Shown here: one piece after another, positions 25,984-34,459 of the stretch
How positions within the stretch are numbered: the stretch's first letter is position 1
Layout: each line of letters begins with the position of its first letter
DNA from: [Scytonema hofmanni] UTEX 2349
Lineage (GTDB): Bacteria > Cyanobacteriota > Cyanobacteriia > Cyanobacteriales > Nostocaceae
NCBI RefSeq assembly: GCF_000582685.1
Contig: NZ_KK073768.1
Location: 4,880,738-4,944,737 of the forward strand
Direction: 5' to 3'
Length of the DNA stretch: 64,000 nt
Notes under the pieces: model-generated
Seen by the model: only the letters and a program-made list of their open reading frames with translations
What the model was told of the DNA's origin: nothing
Database searches by the model: none
Made by a program: the position numbers and the translations under genes

Positions 25984-27285
25984 CTAACTCCTGCTGCTAT
26001 TCCACTCCTGCGCTGCATCTTCAACAGCTTTATCTACCGTTTTCTCACCCAACATTGCCGCTTGCAGATTCTCATAAATTGCCTTTTGCAGCTTATTAAA
26101 ATCCTTCAAAGTCGGAGTCAAAATTTCTGCTTGTTGCAACTCTTTCGCACTCATCGATCGCGCCTTTTCTAAAGTCGAAGCACTAGCAGGCACATCTTTA
26201 AAGTAGCTGTCAGAGAGCGCTTTGGTAGTCGATGGGAGAACATTTGCCGCTTTAGCAAAAGCTAACTGATTCTCATCATTAGTCACAAATAGCGCGAATT
26301 TAACAGCCGCATCTGGTTGCTTAGTGTCGCGGGGAATAACTATGTTCATCACAGCGACATTTTTCTTACCCGTTTCCCCTGTGATTTGCGGTGCAGTTGC
26401 CGAAACTTCAGCTATTTTCGGCGCATTTATCGCAATCTGCTTTAAAAACTCAGGACCACTGGCAAGTATAGCCGTTTCTCCAGCTTGGTACAAATCGATC
26501 GCATGACGATGACCTTGAGTTAACACCTCTTGTGGTAAAAGTTTCTTCTTATACAAGTCTACCCAATATTGAAACGCCGCTTTCCCTTGGGAAGTGTTAA
26601 AAGCCGCTTTGCCTTCAGCATCTATCAAAGTCACTCCCATCTGCACCAAAGATTCAATTACTTCACCAGAATCTTGTGGTACGAAAGTCACAAAAAAAGC
26701 ATATTTCCCAGTTTTTTCCTTAATTTGTTGAGCAAAAACTGCTAATTCCGTGTAAGTACTGGGTACTTTATTAATACTTAACTGTTTTAATAAAGCGGTA
26801 TTATAGATAGTTAGCCGCGTGGTGAGATACCAGGGAATCCCAAAACTCTTGCCATTAAGTGTGCTTGCTTTCCATATATTTGGTAGATAGAAAGAGCGTG
26901 TTTCATTTGGGATTTTTGCATCCAAATTTAACCAGGCATTTCGTCCTGCAAGTTGAGATGCAAAATCTGGATTTAAATTCACAACATCAGGTGGCGTTTT
27001 TCCCGTTACAGCTGTTAAGATTTTGTTCTCCATTGCTGCCCAAGGCACATCAACCCAGTTCACCTTTATACCAGGATTTTGCGTTTGAAAAGTCGCAATT
27101 AGGCTTTGAAAGTAGTTAGTAAATTGAGGTTGGAGTTGCATTGTCCAAAACTCAATACTTGCCCCTGAAGAAGCTTGTTTTGTACTTGTGCCGACATTAC
27201 CTGTTGTGCAGCTGACAATCCAAGTGGTTAATAAGCCAAGCAGCACATAAACAGTCAATCGTTTTAATTTTTGAATTTGAATCAT
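25984..27285 (-). CDS. Lipoprotein ABC-transporter solute-binding protein, family 1 (sugar type)
   Basis: 433 aa. A lipoprotein signal ends at WIVSC with lipid-accepting C26. The mature part shows the family-1 solute-binding pattern (GASIEFWTMQLQP, FGIPWYLTTRLTIYNTALLKQ, AILASGPEFLKQIA). It should capture a sugar or polyol for an ABC importer. No permease or ATPase gene is adjacent, so the partner transporter is elsewhere. Confidence 0.9.
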   Translation of the reverse strand: MIQIQKLKRLTVYVLLGLLTTWIVSCTTGNVGTSTKQASSGASIEFWTMQLQPQFTNYFQSLIATFQTQNPGIKVNWVDVPWAAMENKILTAVTGKTPPDVVNLNPDFASQLAGRNAWLNLDAKIPNETRSFYLPNIWKASTLNGKSFGIPWYLTTRLTIYNTALLKQLSINKVPSTYTELAVFAQQIKEKTGKYAFFVTFVPQDSGEVIESLVQMGVTLIDAEGKAAFNTSQGKAAFQYWVDLYKKKLLPQEVLTQGHRHAIDLYQAGETAILASGPEFLKQIAINAPKIAEVSATAPQITGETGKKNVAVMNIVIPRDTKQPDAAVKFALFVTNDENQLAFAKAANVLPSTTKALSDSYFKDVPASASTLEKARSMSAKELQQAEILTPTLKDFNKLQKAIYENLQAAMLGEKTVDKAVEDAAQEWNSSRS

Positions 27286-27294
27286 CGTGCTAGT

Positions 27295-27365
27295 TGATAG
27301 TTGTTGGTTGATAGTTGTTGGTTGATAGTTGTTAGTTGTTGGTTGATAGTTGTTGGTTGAGGCTA
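27295..27365. repeat. Short tandem repeats of GTTGGTTGATAGTT type
   Basis: Multiple head-to-tail copies of TTGATAGTTGTTGG. Related strings occur at 50340-50390, 53865-53910 and 55875-55970. These are the heptamer-based short tandem repeats typical of Nostocales intergenic DNA. Confidence 0.8.
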
Positions 27366-27460
27366 ACCATTATCCACACCACGCTTCCCCCACTATCAAC
27401 TATCCACTACCCACTACCCACTAACTAAATTTTCTACTATACAGTGCGGCGCGAAAAACT

Positions 27461-28570
27461 GTGGTTAAAAATTTTCAGAAATTCTTTAGTAAATCAAATA
27501 AAGGGATCGGGATAGAACTTGCTCCCGATCGGGTGAATATAGCTCAACTACGCAAGCAGCGTCAAAGCTTAAAATTAGACTCCTTAACAACAGTACAAGT
27601 TCCAGAAGGCATTTTTGTTGATGGTCAAATTGCCGATCCTGCTGCAATGGCGGAATTAATTCAGCAGGGGTTAGCTGAAAGTAAAATCAAAGCTTCTCGC
27701 GTCGCGACTGCCGTGCCAGGACGAGAATCAATTGTACGTTTGATTCCCGTGCCAGCAGAGTTAGATGACAAAGAACTGCGGGAAATGGTGCTTAACCACG
27801 AAGCTGGTTTATATTTGCCTTATCCCCGCGAAGAAGCTGATGTTGATTATCAGAAACTTGGATACAAAGTAGATGAAGATGGCATTGAAAAAGTAGAGGT
27901 GCTTTTAGTTGCTACCCGAAAAGATATTACTGATTCTTATGTAAGTACGTTTGAGCAAGCGGGATTGCTAGTTGATGTTTTAGAAATTAGCAGTTTTGCT
28001 TTAATTCGGACAATTCGCGAAAAATTGCGGCAATTCGGACCGCAAGAAGCAGCAGTGTTAGTTGATATCGAATTCGACAACACAGAGATAGCGATCGTTG
28101 TTAATGGAGTGCCACAATTTTCGCGCACGGTGCCCATAGGCACTTATCAACTGCAAACTGCTTTATCAAAAGCGATGAATTTACCTGCCTCACGAGACAT
28201 CGAACTGTTGCAGGGAATGATTATTCCGACAACACCGATGGAAGATGGGGGGAAAACTGGTGTTACTGGCATTAATCCTGGTATGGCAGCGATGGTGCGA
28301 GAATTGGGACAATTAACAGATGAAGTGCGTCGTTCAATCGATTTTTACCTCAATCAAGCTGAAAATTTGGAGGTAGCAGAGATTATGTTGGCTGGTTCGG
28401 GAGGTGGACTGGGGCAGTTAAATGAGTTTTTTACTCAAAGATTAAGTTTACCAACAACCCAAATCGATCCAGTAGGTGCGCTGTCGTTGGAAATTGACGA
28501 GGAAAAATATCCCTTGGTGCAACGTCCTGGATTGGGAATAGTACTTGGTCTAGGAATGCGGGAGGTATAA
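27461..28570 (+). CDS. pilM: Type IV pilus assembly protein PilM
   Basis: 369 aa, actin/FtsA-like fold. The phosphate-1 loop is IGIELAPDRVNIAQL, and AVLVDIEFDNTEIAIV and MLAGSGGGLGQL are the later nucleotide-binding motifs. It starts at GTG 27461. It is the first gene of pilM-pilN-pilO-pilQ, the alignment complex linking the cytoplasmic motor to the outer-membrane secretin; there is no pilP, as usual in cyanobacteria. Confidence 0.95.
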   Translation: MVKNFQKFFSKSNKGIGIELAPDRVNIAQLRKQRQSLKLDSLTTVQVPEGIFVDGQIADPAAMAELIQQGLAESKIKASRVATAVPGRESIVRLIPVPAELDDKELREMVLNHEAGLYLPYPREEADVDYQKLGYKVDEDGIEKVEVLLVATRKDITDSYVSTFEQAGLLVDVLEISSFALIRTIREKLRQFGPQEAAVLVDIEFDNTEIAIVVNGVPQFSRTVPIGTYQLQTALSKAMNLPASRDIELLQGMIIPTTPMEDGGKTGVTGINPGMAAMVRELGQLTDEVRRSIDFYLNQAENLEVAEIMLAGSGGGLGQLNEFFTQRLSLPTTQIDPVGALSLEIDEEKYPLVQRPGLGIVLGLGMREV

Positions 28571-28574
28571 CAAA

Positions 28575-29345
28575 ATGTACAGTTTAGACGTTAATTTTCT
28601 TAAAGACCGCGCACCTCAGCCGAAAAATAAGGGCAAGAAACCAAGACAGGCAATTTCTCTTGGTGATTTAACACCGATATATATAGGAGCTACTGTTGGT
28701 GTGATTTTACCGGCTTTGGTGGGGGGTGGATTGTGGTTTTTGCAAGGGAAAAATACTGAGTTAGGAGAGAACATAGCCAAACTAGAGCAACAAAACCAAC
28801 AATTAGAGTCGCAAGTTGGGAATATTAACAAAATCAAGGAAGAAACGAACAAAGTTAAAGCAGAGACTCAAGCTTTAGTGACTGTATTTGACCAAATTCG
28901 ACCTTGGTCAGCGATCTTGCAAGATATGCGCGATCGCATTCCCGCAACTGTGCAAATTGAAAACATCAAGCAAATCACACTCACTACAGCAGCTGTTCAA
29001 GGGCAACCACCAGCTAATCCCCCTTCTGGAGTGGAAATTACTGGCTATGCTCGCTCTTTTAACGATGTCAACGATTTCTTACTCAGTCTGCAACAGTCAC
29101 CTTTCCTTAAATCCACCGAGGGCAAAATTACAACAGCAGAGTTAGTAGATGCTCCCATACCTGCCGATACCGCACCTGCAAATTCTGTATTAATTAAACC
29201 ACCACAAATAGTCAAATACACTATTCAATCCACCATGAGCGATGTTCCGGCTTCTCAATTAACCCGCGAGTTGGAGCAAAAAGGCACAGTTGGATTAGTC
29301 AGTAGAATTCGCAGTCTACAACAAACAGGAGTCATTTCTAAATGA
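28575..29345 (+). CDS. pilN: Type IV pilus assembly protein PilN
   Basis: 256 aa. Short cytoplasmic N-terminus starting MYSLDVNFLKDR, which in this family contacts PilM; one TM helix (~33-56); a coiled coil (~57-105); and a periplasmic ferredoxin-like domain. It starts four bases after pilM, and its stop overlaps the pilO start (ATGA). Confidence 0.93.
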   Translation: MYSLDVNFLKDRAPQPKNKGKKPRQAISLGDLTPIYIGATVGVILPALVGGGLWFLQGKNTELGENIAKLEQQNQQLESQVGNINKIKEETNKVKAETQALVTVFDQIRPWSAILQDMRDRIPATVQIENIKQITLTTAAVQGQPPANPPSGVEITGYARSFNDVNDFLLSLQQSPFLKSTEGKITTAELVDAPIPADTAPANSVLIKPPQIVKYTIQSTMSDVPASQLTRELEQKGTVGLVSRIRSLQQTGVISK

Positions 29346-30106
29346 CGTACAGTGAAGATTTAAATTTTGGTGAGCAAGATGGCGCGTTTGAGGCGGCTGC
29401 TTCTGCTTATCCTAGCGCATTCGGCATTACCTTCACACCAAAAATCATTGGCATTTTGGTGGGGGTTGTAGGTTTGGGGGTAGCAGGTTTTATGCTTTTT
29501 AGCTTAGTGATGCCGGCTTGGGAGAGCTTTCAACAACAGCAAACAAAAAGCCAAGAGTTAGATTCGCAAATTCAGCAAAAGAATGCCAGCATCCGACAAA
29601 TTGGCAAAGTTAAAGAAGAACTAGCGCAATCAAAACAGCAACAAATCCAAGTTTTATCTTTATTTGCCAATGAGAAAACCTTGGATACATTGTTACTCGA
29701 TTTGAATCGCTTAGTTGAATCTGGTAATGCTCAAATTCCGGCAAATGCAGTTAGGGCAAAACTGAAAAAGTTTGCACCATCTGGGCAGAAACCAGAACCG
29801 ATTATCGATAGTAGTTTGGGACCACTAGTAAACGGCAAATTGAAACGCAGCACTATTAATATTGAAGTTCAAGGAACCTATGAACAAACACAATCGATTT
29901 TCCGCAACATTGAACGTTTACAGCCTTTGTTGCTAGTTAAAGATTATCAATCTATTTTGGCATCAGAACCCGCTGTTGAACCAGGTAAAGGGGTGCGTCG
30001 AATTGGTCCAGCACCGATTACTACGTCCTTCGTGTTACAAGCGTTGATGCCACTTAATGCTGAGGAAGTAGCAGCAGCAGCTAAAGAGGGGCAAGTGAAG
30101 AAGTAA
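29342..30106 (+). CDS. pilO: Type IV pilus assembly protein PilO
   Basis: 254 aa. One TM helix (~33-55), a Gln/Lys-rich coiled coil (~60-110) and a periplasmic domain, the layout of PilO, which pairs with PilN. It overlaps pilN by four bases. A 126-bp inverted-repeat element separates it from pilQ. Confidence 0.92.
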   Translation: MTYSEDLNFGEQDGAFEAAASAYPSAFGITFTPKIIGILVGVVGLGVAGFMLFSLVMPAWESFQQQQTKSQELDSQIQQKNASIRQIGKVKEELAQSKQQQIQVLSLFANEKTLDTLLLDLNRLVESGNAQIPANAVRAKLKKFAPSGQKPEPIIDSSLGPLVNGKLKRSTINIEVQGTYEQTQSIFRNIERLQPLLLVKDYQSILASEPAVEPGKGVRRIGPAPITTSFVLQALMPLNAEEVAAAAKEGQVKK

Positions 30107-30127
30107 ATGAGATTCTCGCAAAGCCCT

Positions 30128-30253
30128 CAGGCTGGAAGCCTGGGGCTATACAAACAAAGCCTGCCTTCGCAGGCTAAAAAATCCAGCCCACGTTCGCGTA
30201 GCGTGTCGCAGACAAGGTGGGCTTCGTAAGATTAGCCCCAGGCTTATAGCCTG
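30128..30253. repeat. 126-bp inverted-repeat (MITE-like) element inside the pil operon
   Basis: A 21-base end (CAGGCTGGAAGCCTGGGGCTA) recurs inverted at 30233-30253 with 19 of 21 matches. The interior has a further GCCTGCCTTCGCAGGC hairpin. It may weaken read-through from pilO into pilQ. Confidence 0.7.
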
Positions 30254-30296
30254 CGGGCGGGTGAACTAAATTATTTTATAAAGTGAGGAATGAACT

Positions 30297-32792
30297 GTGA
30301 AACAACTTCACGGTAAAAGTTTTATATTGGCAGCCGCTGCTTTTGTGTTTGTAGCCGCTCAACCTGTGTCGGCACAGACTTCTGAGATTACTGATGTACA
30401 GTTAAATCCCGTTGATGGGGGAATTAATGTTGTTCTAAAAACTTCCTCAGGTTCGCGCTCACAGGTTTTTACCACAAAACGGGGTAAAAGTCTAGTGGCA
30501 GATTTGATTAATACGCAACTACGTTTGCCTAAAGGTAATAGTTTCCGCCAAGATAACCCCGCACCGGGAATTACCTCTGTAGTAATCAATCAGCTTGATG
30601 CAAATAGCATTCGAGTAACGGTGACTGGAGAGAAAGGAGTTCCCAATACTCAGCCTGTGAAGCGAGGAGGCAGCGGAATTACCCTCAGCTATACCCCAGG
30701 AACGGAAATAGCGGTGGGCGCACCAATTTCCCCAGCGCCGGCTGCTTCTACCCCATCCGAACCGGCTCCTGTTGTTCCAAATCCGCAAGTGAGGGTGGAC
30801 GGGACACCGGCACAAGCATCGGGTCCTGGTCAACCTGGGACAGCGGCACCGCCTTTTTTACCGAGAGCGGTTGCCCCACCAGTGGGAGATATTGCCATTT
30901 CTAATACTGATGCTTCTCCCAGCGTGATTGATTTGGGAACTCAAGAACGTGTCCCGCGCTTGGTGTTACGAGATGCTCCAGTACGTGAAGTTTTATCACT
31001 GCTTGCCCGTGCTGCTAATTTGAATTTGGCTTATGCAGGAGGGGGACAAGGTGCTGATGGGAAGCCGGCTGCTGCTGCTGGGGGTGATGGACCGACAATT
31101 TCGCTAGATATTGAAAACGAGCCAGTGCAAGATGTTTTTAACTACGTTTTGCGTCTAAGTGGTTTAGAGGCTAACCGTAGCGGACGCACCATTTTTGTGG
31201 GAGCGAATTTACCTAACGCTACTCGTGATACGGTAATGCGTAATTTGCGACTCAATCAGGTAACGGTGGGAGTTGCTTTGAACTTTTTGGTCGGCTTAGG
31301 GGCAGAAAGTGCCGTCAGCCGCGAACGACAAGTTACTAGCGTCAGTGCTGTACCTGTGGGTACTGGAGCTACGCCAATCACTCAAACTCAGACGACTACA
31401 GAAAGCAGAGTTGAAAATCAACGCATTAACTTTGAAGATTCAAAGCCATTACTAAGAGGTTTGCAAGCACTAGGAGACGAGCGCACCAATTCGCTGACCT
31501 TGATTGGTCCACCGAAGCTTGTTGAAATGGCAATGGCACAACTAGGTCAACTTGATATCCGGCGTCGTCAAGTGGCAATCAACGTCAAAATTGTTGATGT
31601 TAACCTCAATAACACTCAAGACTTCAACACCAGCTTTTCTTTTGGCGTTGGCAAAAACTTCTTTACCAATGATGGTGGTGCAGCATCTCTGAATTTTGGT
31701 GGTGTCAATCCACCTAGTCGAGTACAAGCAACTTCAAGTTTAACCACTCCACCAGTTATCACAAATCCCTATGGAGGAGCGCAGGGTTTTCTAAATCCCA
31801 ATAATCCGATATCTGTTCCAGGAACTGGAGTAGGTCAAATAGTCATTGATAATGGGCGGATAGTAACAAATCAACCCGGAGGTGCTGCAACATTTGCCGC
31901 GCCTAGTACAGGGGTTTTATCAGACCCATACCAGTCAGTGATCACAAACGTTACACCAGGTACGCCAACTACAACCACTATTACAGATACTCCTGGTACT
32001 GCTGCAACTCCTGGTACTCCTGCTGTTATTGATGCAAACGGTGTTGTGATTACTCCTGCAATTCCTGGTACTGCTGCAATTGCTCCCAGTAGAGTTGTTG
32101 CTACCACTCCAGGAACTATTGGGTCAATTACAACGGCTCTCCCGTCTCTGTTCCAGTTTCCCAAACGCTTGCTTGCTACTTTGCAGGCTCAGGTAGTCAG
32201 TGGTAATGCCAAGATTTTGACTGATCCAACTTTAATTGTGCAAGAAGGTCAACAGGCTCTTGTCAACTTGACTCAAGAAGTAGTAGGAAACGTTACAAGA
32301 GAGATAACCGATAATGCTGGTGGCTCTAGAGAAAGAGTCACAATTGATAAACAAAAAGTTGGCTTAACCTTGAATGTGAAAATTGAGCGGATTGACGATA
32401 ATGGTTTCGTTTCTCTGTCAGTTGCTCCTACTGTAAGCGCACCTTCGGGTTCAGAAAATACAGGAAACGGAAGAATCGTTTTAGTGTCTGAGCGTTCCCT
32501 TACTTCTGGCTTGATTCGTCTACGAGATGGTCAGACACTAATTCTTAGCGGCATAATTCAAGATTCAGACCGGACAACTGTCTCCAAGATTCCCATTTTG
32601 GGTGATATTCCCCTCCTTGGTTCCTTGTTTAGAAGCACAAACAGACAGAATCAGCGTCAAGAGGTGATTGTGTTGCTGACGCCGCAAATTATGGATGACT
32701 CTGAGCGCTCCTCCTACGGCTATAACTACACTCCTAGCCCAGAGGTGCGGCAAACCCTGGAGCGTAGCGGCTTGAAGGTTCCAGGCAGATAA
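30297..32792 (+). CDS. pilQ: Type IV pilus secretin PilQ
   Basis: 831 aa. Signal peptide ending AQPVSAQ; AMIN domain (~25-115) for peptidoglycan anchoring; Pro-rich linker (~125-185); STN/N domains (~195-290); and a C-terminal secretin domain with the hallmark ILSGIIQDSDRTTVSKIPILGDIPLLGSLFR near 745-780. A Pro/Gly/Thr-rich insert with repeated PGT motifs (~545-620) interrupts the secretin. It starts at GTG 30297 and is the outer-membrane pore for the pilus. Confidence 0.95.
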   Translation: MKQLHGKSFILAAAAFVFVAAQPVSAQTSEITDVQLNPVDGGINVVLKTSSGSRSQVFTTKRGKSLVADLINTQLRLPKGNSFRQDNPAPGITSVVINQLDANSIRVTVTGEKGVPNTQPVKRGGSGITLSYTPGTEIAVGAPISPAPAASTPSEPAPVVPNPQVRVDGTPAQASGPGQPGTAAPPFLPRAVAPPVGDIAISNTDASPSVIDLGTQERVPRLVLRDAPVREVLSLLARAANLNLAYAGGGQGADGKPAAAAGGDGPTISLDIENEPVQDVFNYVLRLSGLEANRSGRTIFVGANLPNATRDTVMRNLRLNQVTVGVALNFLVGLGAESAVSRERQVTSVSAVPVGTGATPITQTQTTTESRVENQRINFEDSKPLLRGLQALGDERTNSLTLIGPPKLVEMAMAQLGQLDIRRRQVAINVKIVDVNLNNTQDFNTSFSFGVGKNFFTNDGGAASLNFGGVNPPSRVQATSSLTTPPVITNPYGGAQGFLNPNNPISVPGTGVGQIVIDNGRIVTNQPGGAATFAAPSTGVLSDPYQSVITNVTPGTPTTTTITDTPGTAATPGTPAVIDANGVVITPAIPGTAAIAPSRVVATTPGTIGSITTALPSLFQFPKRLLATLQAQVVSGNAKILTDPTLIVQEGQQALVNLTQEVVGNVTREITDNAGGSRERVTIDKQKVGLTLNVKIERIDDNGFVSLSVAPTVSAPSGSENTGNGRIVLVSERSLTSGLIRLRDGQTLILSGIIQDSDRTTVSKIPILGDIPLLGSLFRSTNRQNQRQEVIVLLTPQIMDDSERSSYGYNYTPSPEVRQTLERSGLKVPGR

Positions 32793-32821
32793 GCTGATAT
32801 CTTGCACCAACTCCAACAACC

Positions 32822-32871
32822 GCCTCAGAATGAATTCTGAGGCTAATAGCTAAAGTCCACTTAAGTGGACT
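32822..32871 (+). repeat. Two adjacent perfect palindromes after pilQ
   Basis: GCCTCAGAA-TTCTGAGGC (32822-32843) and AGTCCACTTAAGTGGACT (32854-32871) lie ~30 bases after the pilQ stop. They may be a repeat element or transcript end; there is no T run. Confidence 0.6.
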
Positions 32872-33037
32872 CAAACCCCTGTTCAGTCTTATGCACGAAG
32901 ACTTTAGCGATGAGAGAGACAGCGGTTTATAACTGAATGGCGGAAGATAGCACTAGTGCAAGATATCAGATCAACCGACCGATATTGAAAATGGTATGTT
33001 TTGTTAACATACAACTAATTCAGGCAATAGTAGAGTA

Positions 33038-33496
33038 ATGACTCAAGCAGCTACGTTTCTAAGTCGAATTACGCAAAATCCTGGGCAATGTGGAGGTCGT
33101 CCTTGTATTCGAGGAATGCGAATCCGTGTGACTGACATTTTAGAGATGCTGGCTGAAAATGTAAGTGCAGCCGAAATTTTAGAAGATTTTCCCGATCTGG
33201 AGCCAGAAGACATTCAAGCTTGTCTGTTATTTGCAGCGCGACGTACAGACTTTCCTCTGTTGACCAAAATAATGGGATACAAGCCCCGTCCTAGAAGGAC
33301 GGCTTTTGCTAGAATATGTATAGTCGCCATAGGGCATTGGGAGACTATAAACGGACATGGAGGGACGATAAGACCACTTAGTGGCGCAACGAGCGTGAAG
33401 TGTCAAGGAATCCTCGCTCCTTCAGGACGAGGAGGTATGTCAATGCATGAATATCTGGATCGATGCCCAGGAGACCTCTTGCACTCATTCCCCTAA
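33038..33496 (+). CDS. DUF433 (antitoxin-like) protein with element-derived C-terminus
   Basis: The open frame gives 152 aa. Residues 1-81 are a complete DUF433 domain (PGQCGGRPCIRGMRIRVTDILE...LEDFPDLEPEDIQACLLFAA), a winged-helix-like domain often acting as antitoxin. From about residue 82 (DNA 33281) the frame is read from a miniature IS200/IS605-like element, so the original stop has been lost or moved. No toxin partner is encoded directly downstream. Confidence 0.75.
   Translation: MTQAATFLSRITQNPGQCGGRPCIRGMRIRVTDILEMLAENVSAAEILEDFPDLEPEDIQACLLFAARRTDFPLLTKIMGYKPRPRRTAFARICIVAIGHWETINGHGGTIRPLSGATSVKCQGILAPSGRGGMSMHEYLDRCPGDLLHSFP
33275..33443 (+). mobile_element. Miniature IS200/IS605-like element (palindrome-associated, no tnpA/tnpB)
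   Basis: The left hairpin is AAGCC-CC-GTCCT and complement at 33281-33305. The right hairpin (TCCTCG...CGAGGA) is at 33411-33433, followed by ATGTCAA. These subterminal hairpins and the TCAA-type right border match cyanobacterial IS200/IS605/TnpB ends as I remember them. About 100 bases between them look like the 3' end of tnpB plus its omega-RNA scaffold. It cannot move unless a TnpA acts in trans. Confidence 0.6.
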
Positions 33497-34148
33497 GACC
33501 CCACCCCCCAGCCCCTCCCCGCAAGCGGGGAGGGGAGAGTTTGACTTGCGTCAAAGGCGGGGTGGGGTTCTTTTTTTGATTTATGCAAGAAGTCTAGGCA
33601 AGTGGTTACGCAAAAATATTTACACATTGCGACAAACCCAAAATCTTGCGATTGCTTCTCTTCGAGACGCTCCGCGAACGTTCCTCTCTACGAGACGCGT
33701 TGCGCGAACGCAATGACAATAAGTGGTTACGCAAAAATATTTATCTCATTACGATCGCTTCGGACTGTAAATATTTTTGTCTACCTATTTACTACACTTC
33801 CTGATGCTTTAGAACGTTTAAGATAAGGTGAAGCTATCATCCAAATTAGCGATCGCCCCTAAAGTTAGTGTTTTACTAAGTATTTTTTCCTAGTTTTTAG
33901 TCAAACAATCGCTTTATAAATAGAAAAAATGCCGAAATCTATATAAATTAATGGTTTCATCTATCCACATCAGGCTACAACACCTTAGAATGAATCTTTG
34001 AAAAGTGCAGTCTACAGGATTTACAGGCATTTTATGTGGAATGCTCCCAAAGTCCGCTTTTTGTAAATCTCCAAACAGAGTTTTACGTAAGGATGCGCTC
34101 TTGAACTGTGCCTGTAGACAATCGAAAATAAACTTCAAGGAGTTTCAC
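33497..34148. other. Intergenic repeats upstream of the HU gene
   Basis: No convincing gene. It holds a C-run/G-run palindrome (33498-33572, arms CCCCTCCCCGC and complement), a 21-base direct repeat (AGTGGTTACGCAAAAATATT at 33601 and 33722) and small GC hairpins. The last ~200 bases are the likely HU promoter and leader; no specific box is claimed. Confidence 0.6.
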
Positions 34149-34433
34149 ATGAACAAAGGTGAATTAGTTGATGCGGTGGCTGAAAAAGCTAGTGTGACGA
34201 AGAAGCAAGCTGATGCTGTCTTAAGTGCGGCGTTGGAAACTATTATCGAAGCTGTCTCTTCTGGTGATAAGGTAACGCTGGTGGGGTTTGGTTCGTTTGA
34301 ATCACGCGAACGTAAAGCTCGTGAAGGTCGCAACCCGAAAACAAACGAAAAGATGGAAATTCCAGCAACCAAGGTTCCTGCTTTTTCCGCTGGCAAAATG
34401 TTTAGAGAAAGAGTTGCACCCCCAAAAGTATAA
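34149..34433 (+). CDS. hup: DNA-binding protein HU
   Basis: 94 aa (MNKGELVDAVAEKASVTKKQ start), with the HU signature GFGSFESRERKAREGRNPKT at 47-66, the DNA-intercalating arm. It is a nucleoid protein. ATG at 34149 follows CAAGGAG. Confidence 0.97.
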   Translation: MNKGELVDAVAEKASVTKKQADAVLSAALETIIEAVSSGDKVTLVGFGSFESRERKAREGRNPKTNEKMEIPATKVPAFSAGKMFRERVAPPKV

Positions 34434-34459
34434 ATTCTTTTTTAGGAAACTCTTTTTTT

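Noticed and set aside
25795..26172. 125-aa plus-strand frame after folC (PPERLYHTF repeats)
   Set aside because: It is created by the three tandem palindromes and the antisense of the solute-binding-protein gene.
33447..33826. Overlapping 89- and 74-aa frames downstream of DUF433
   Set aside because: They are read through G/C-run palindromes and direct repeats, with no family similarity or ribosome site.
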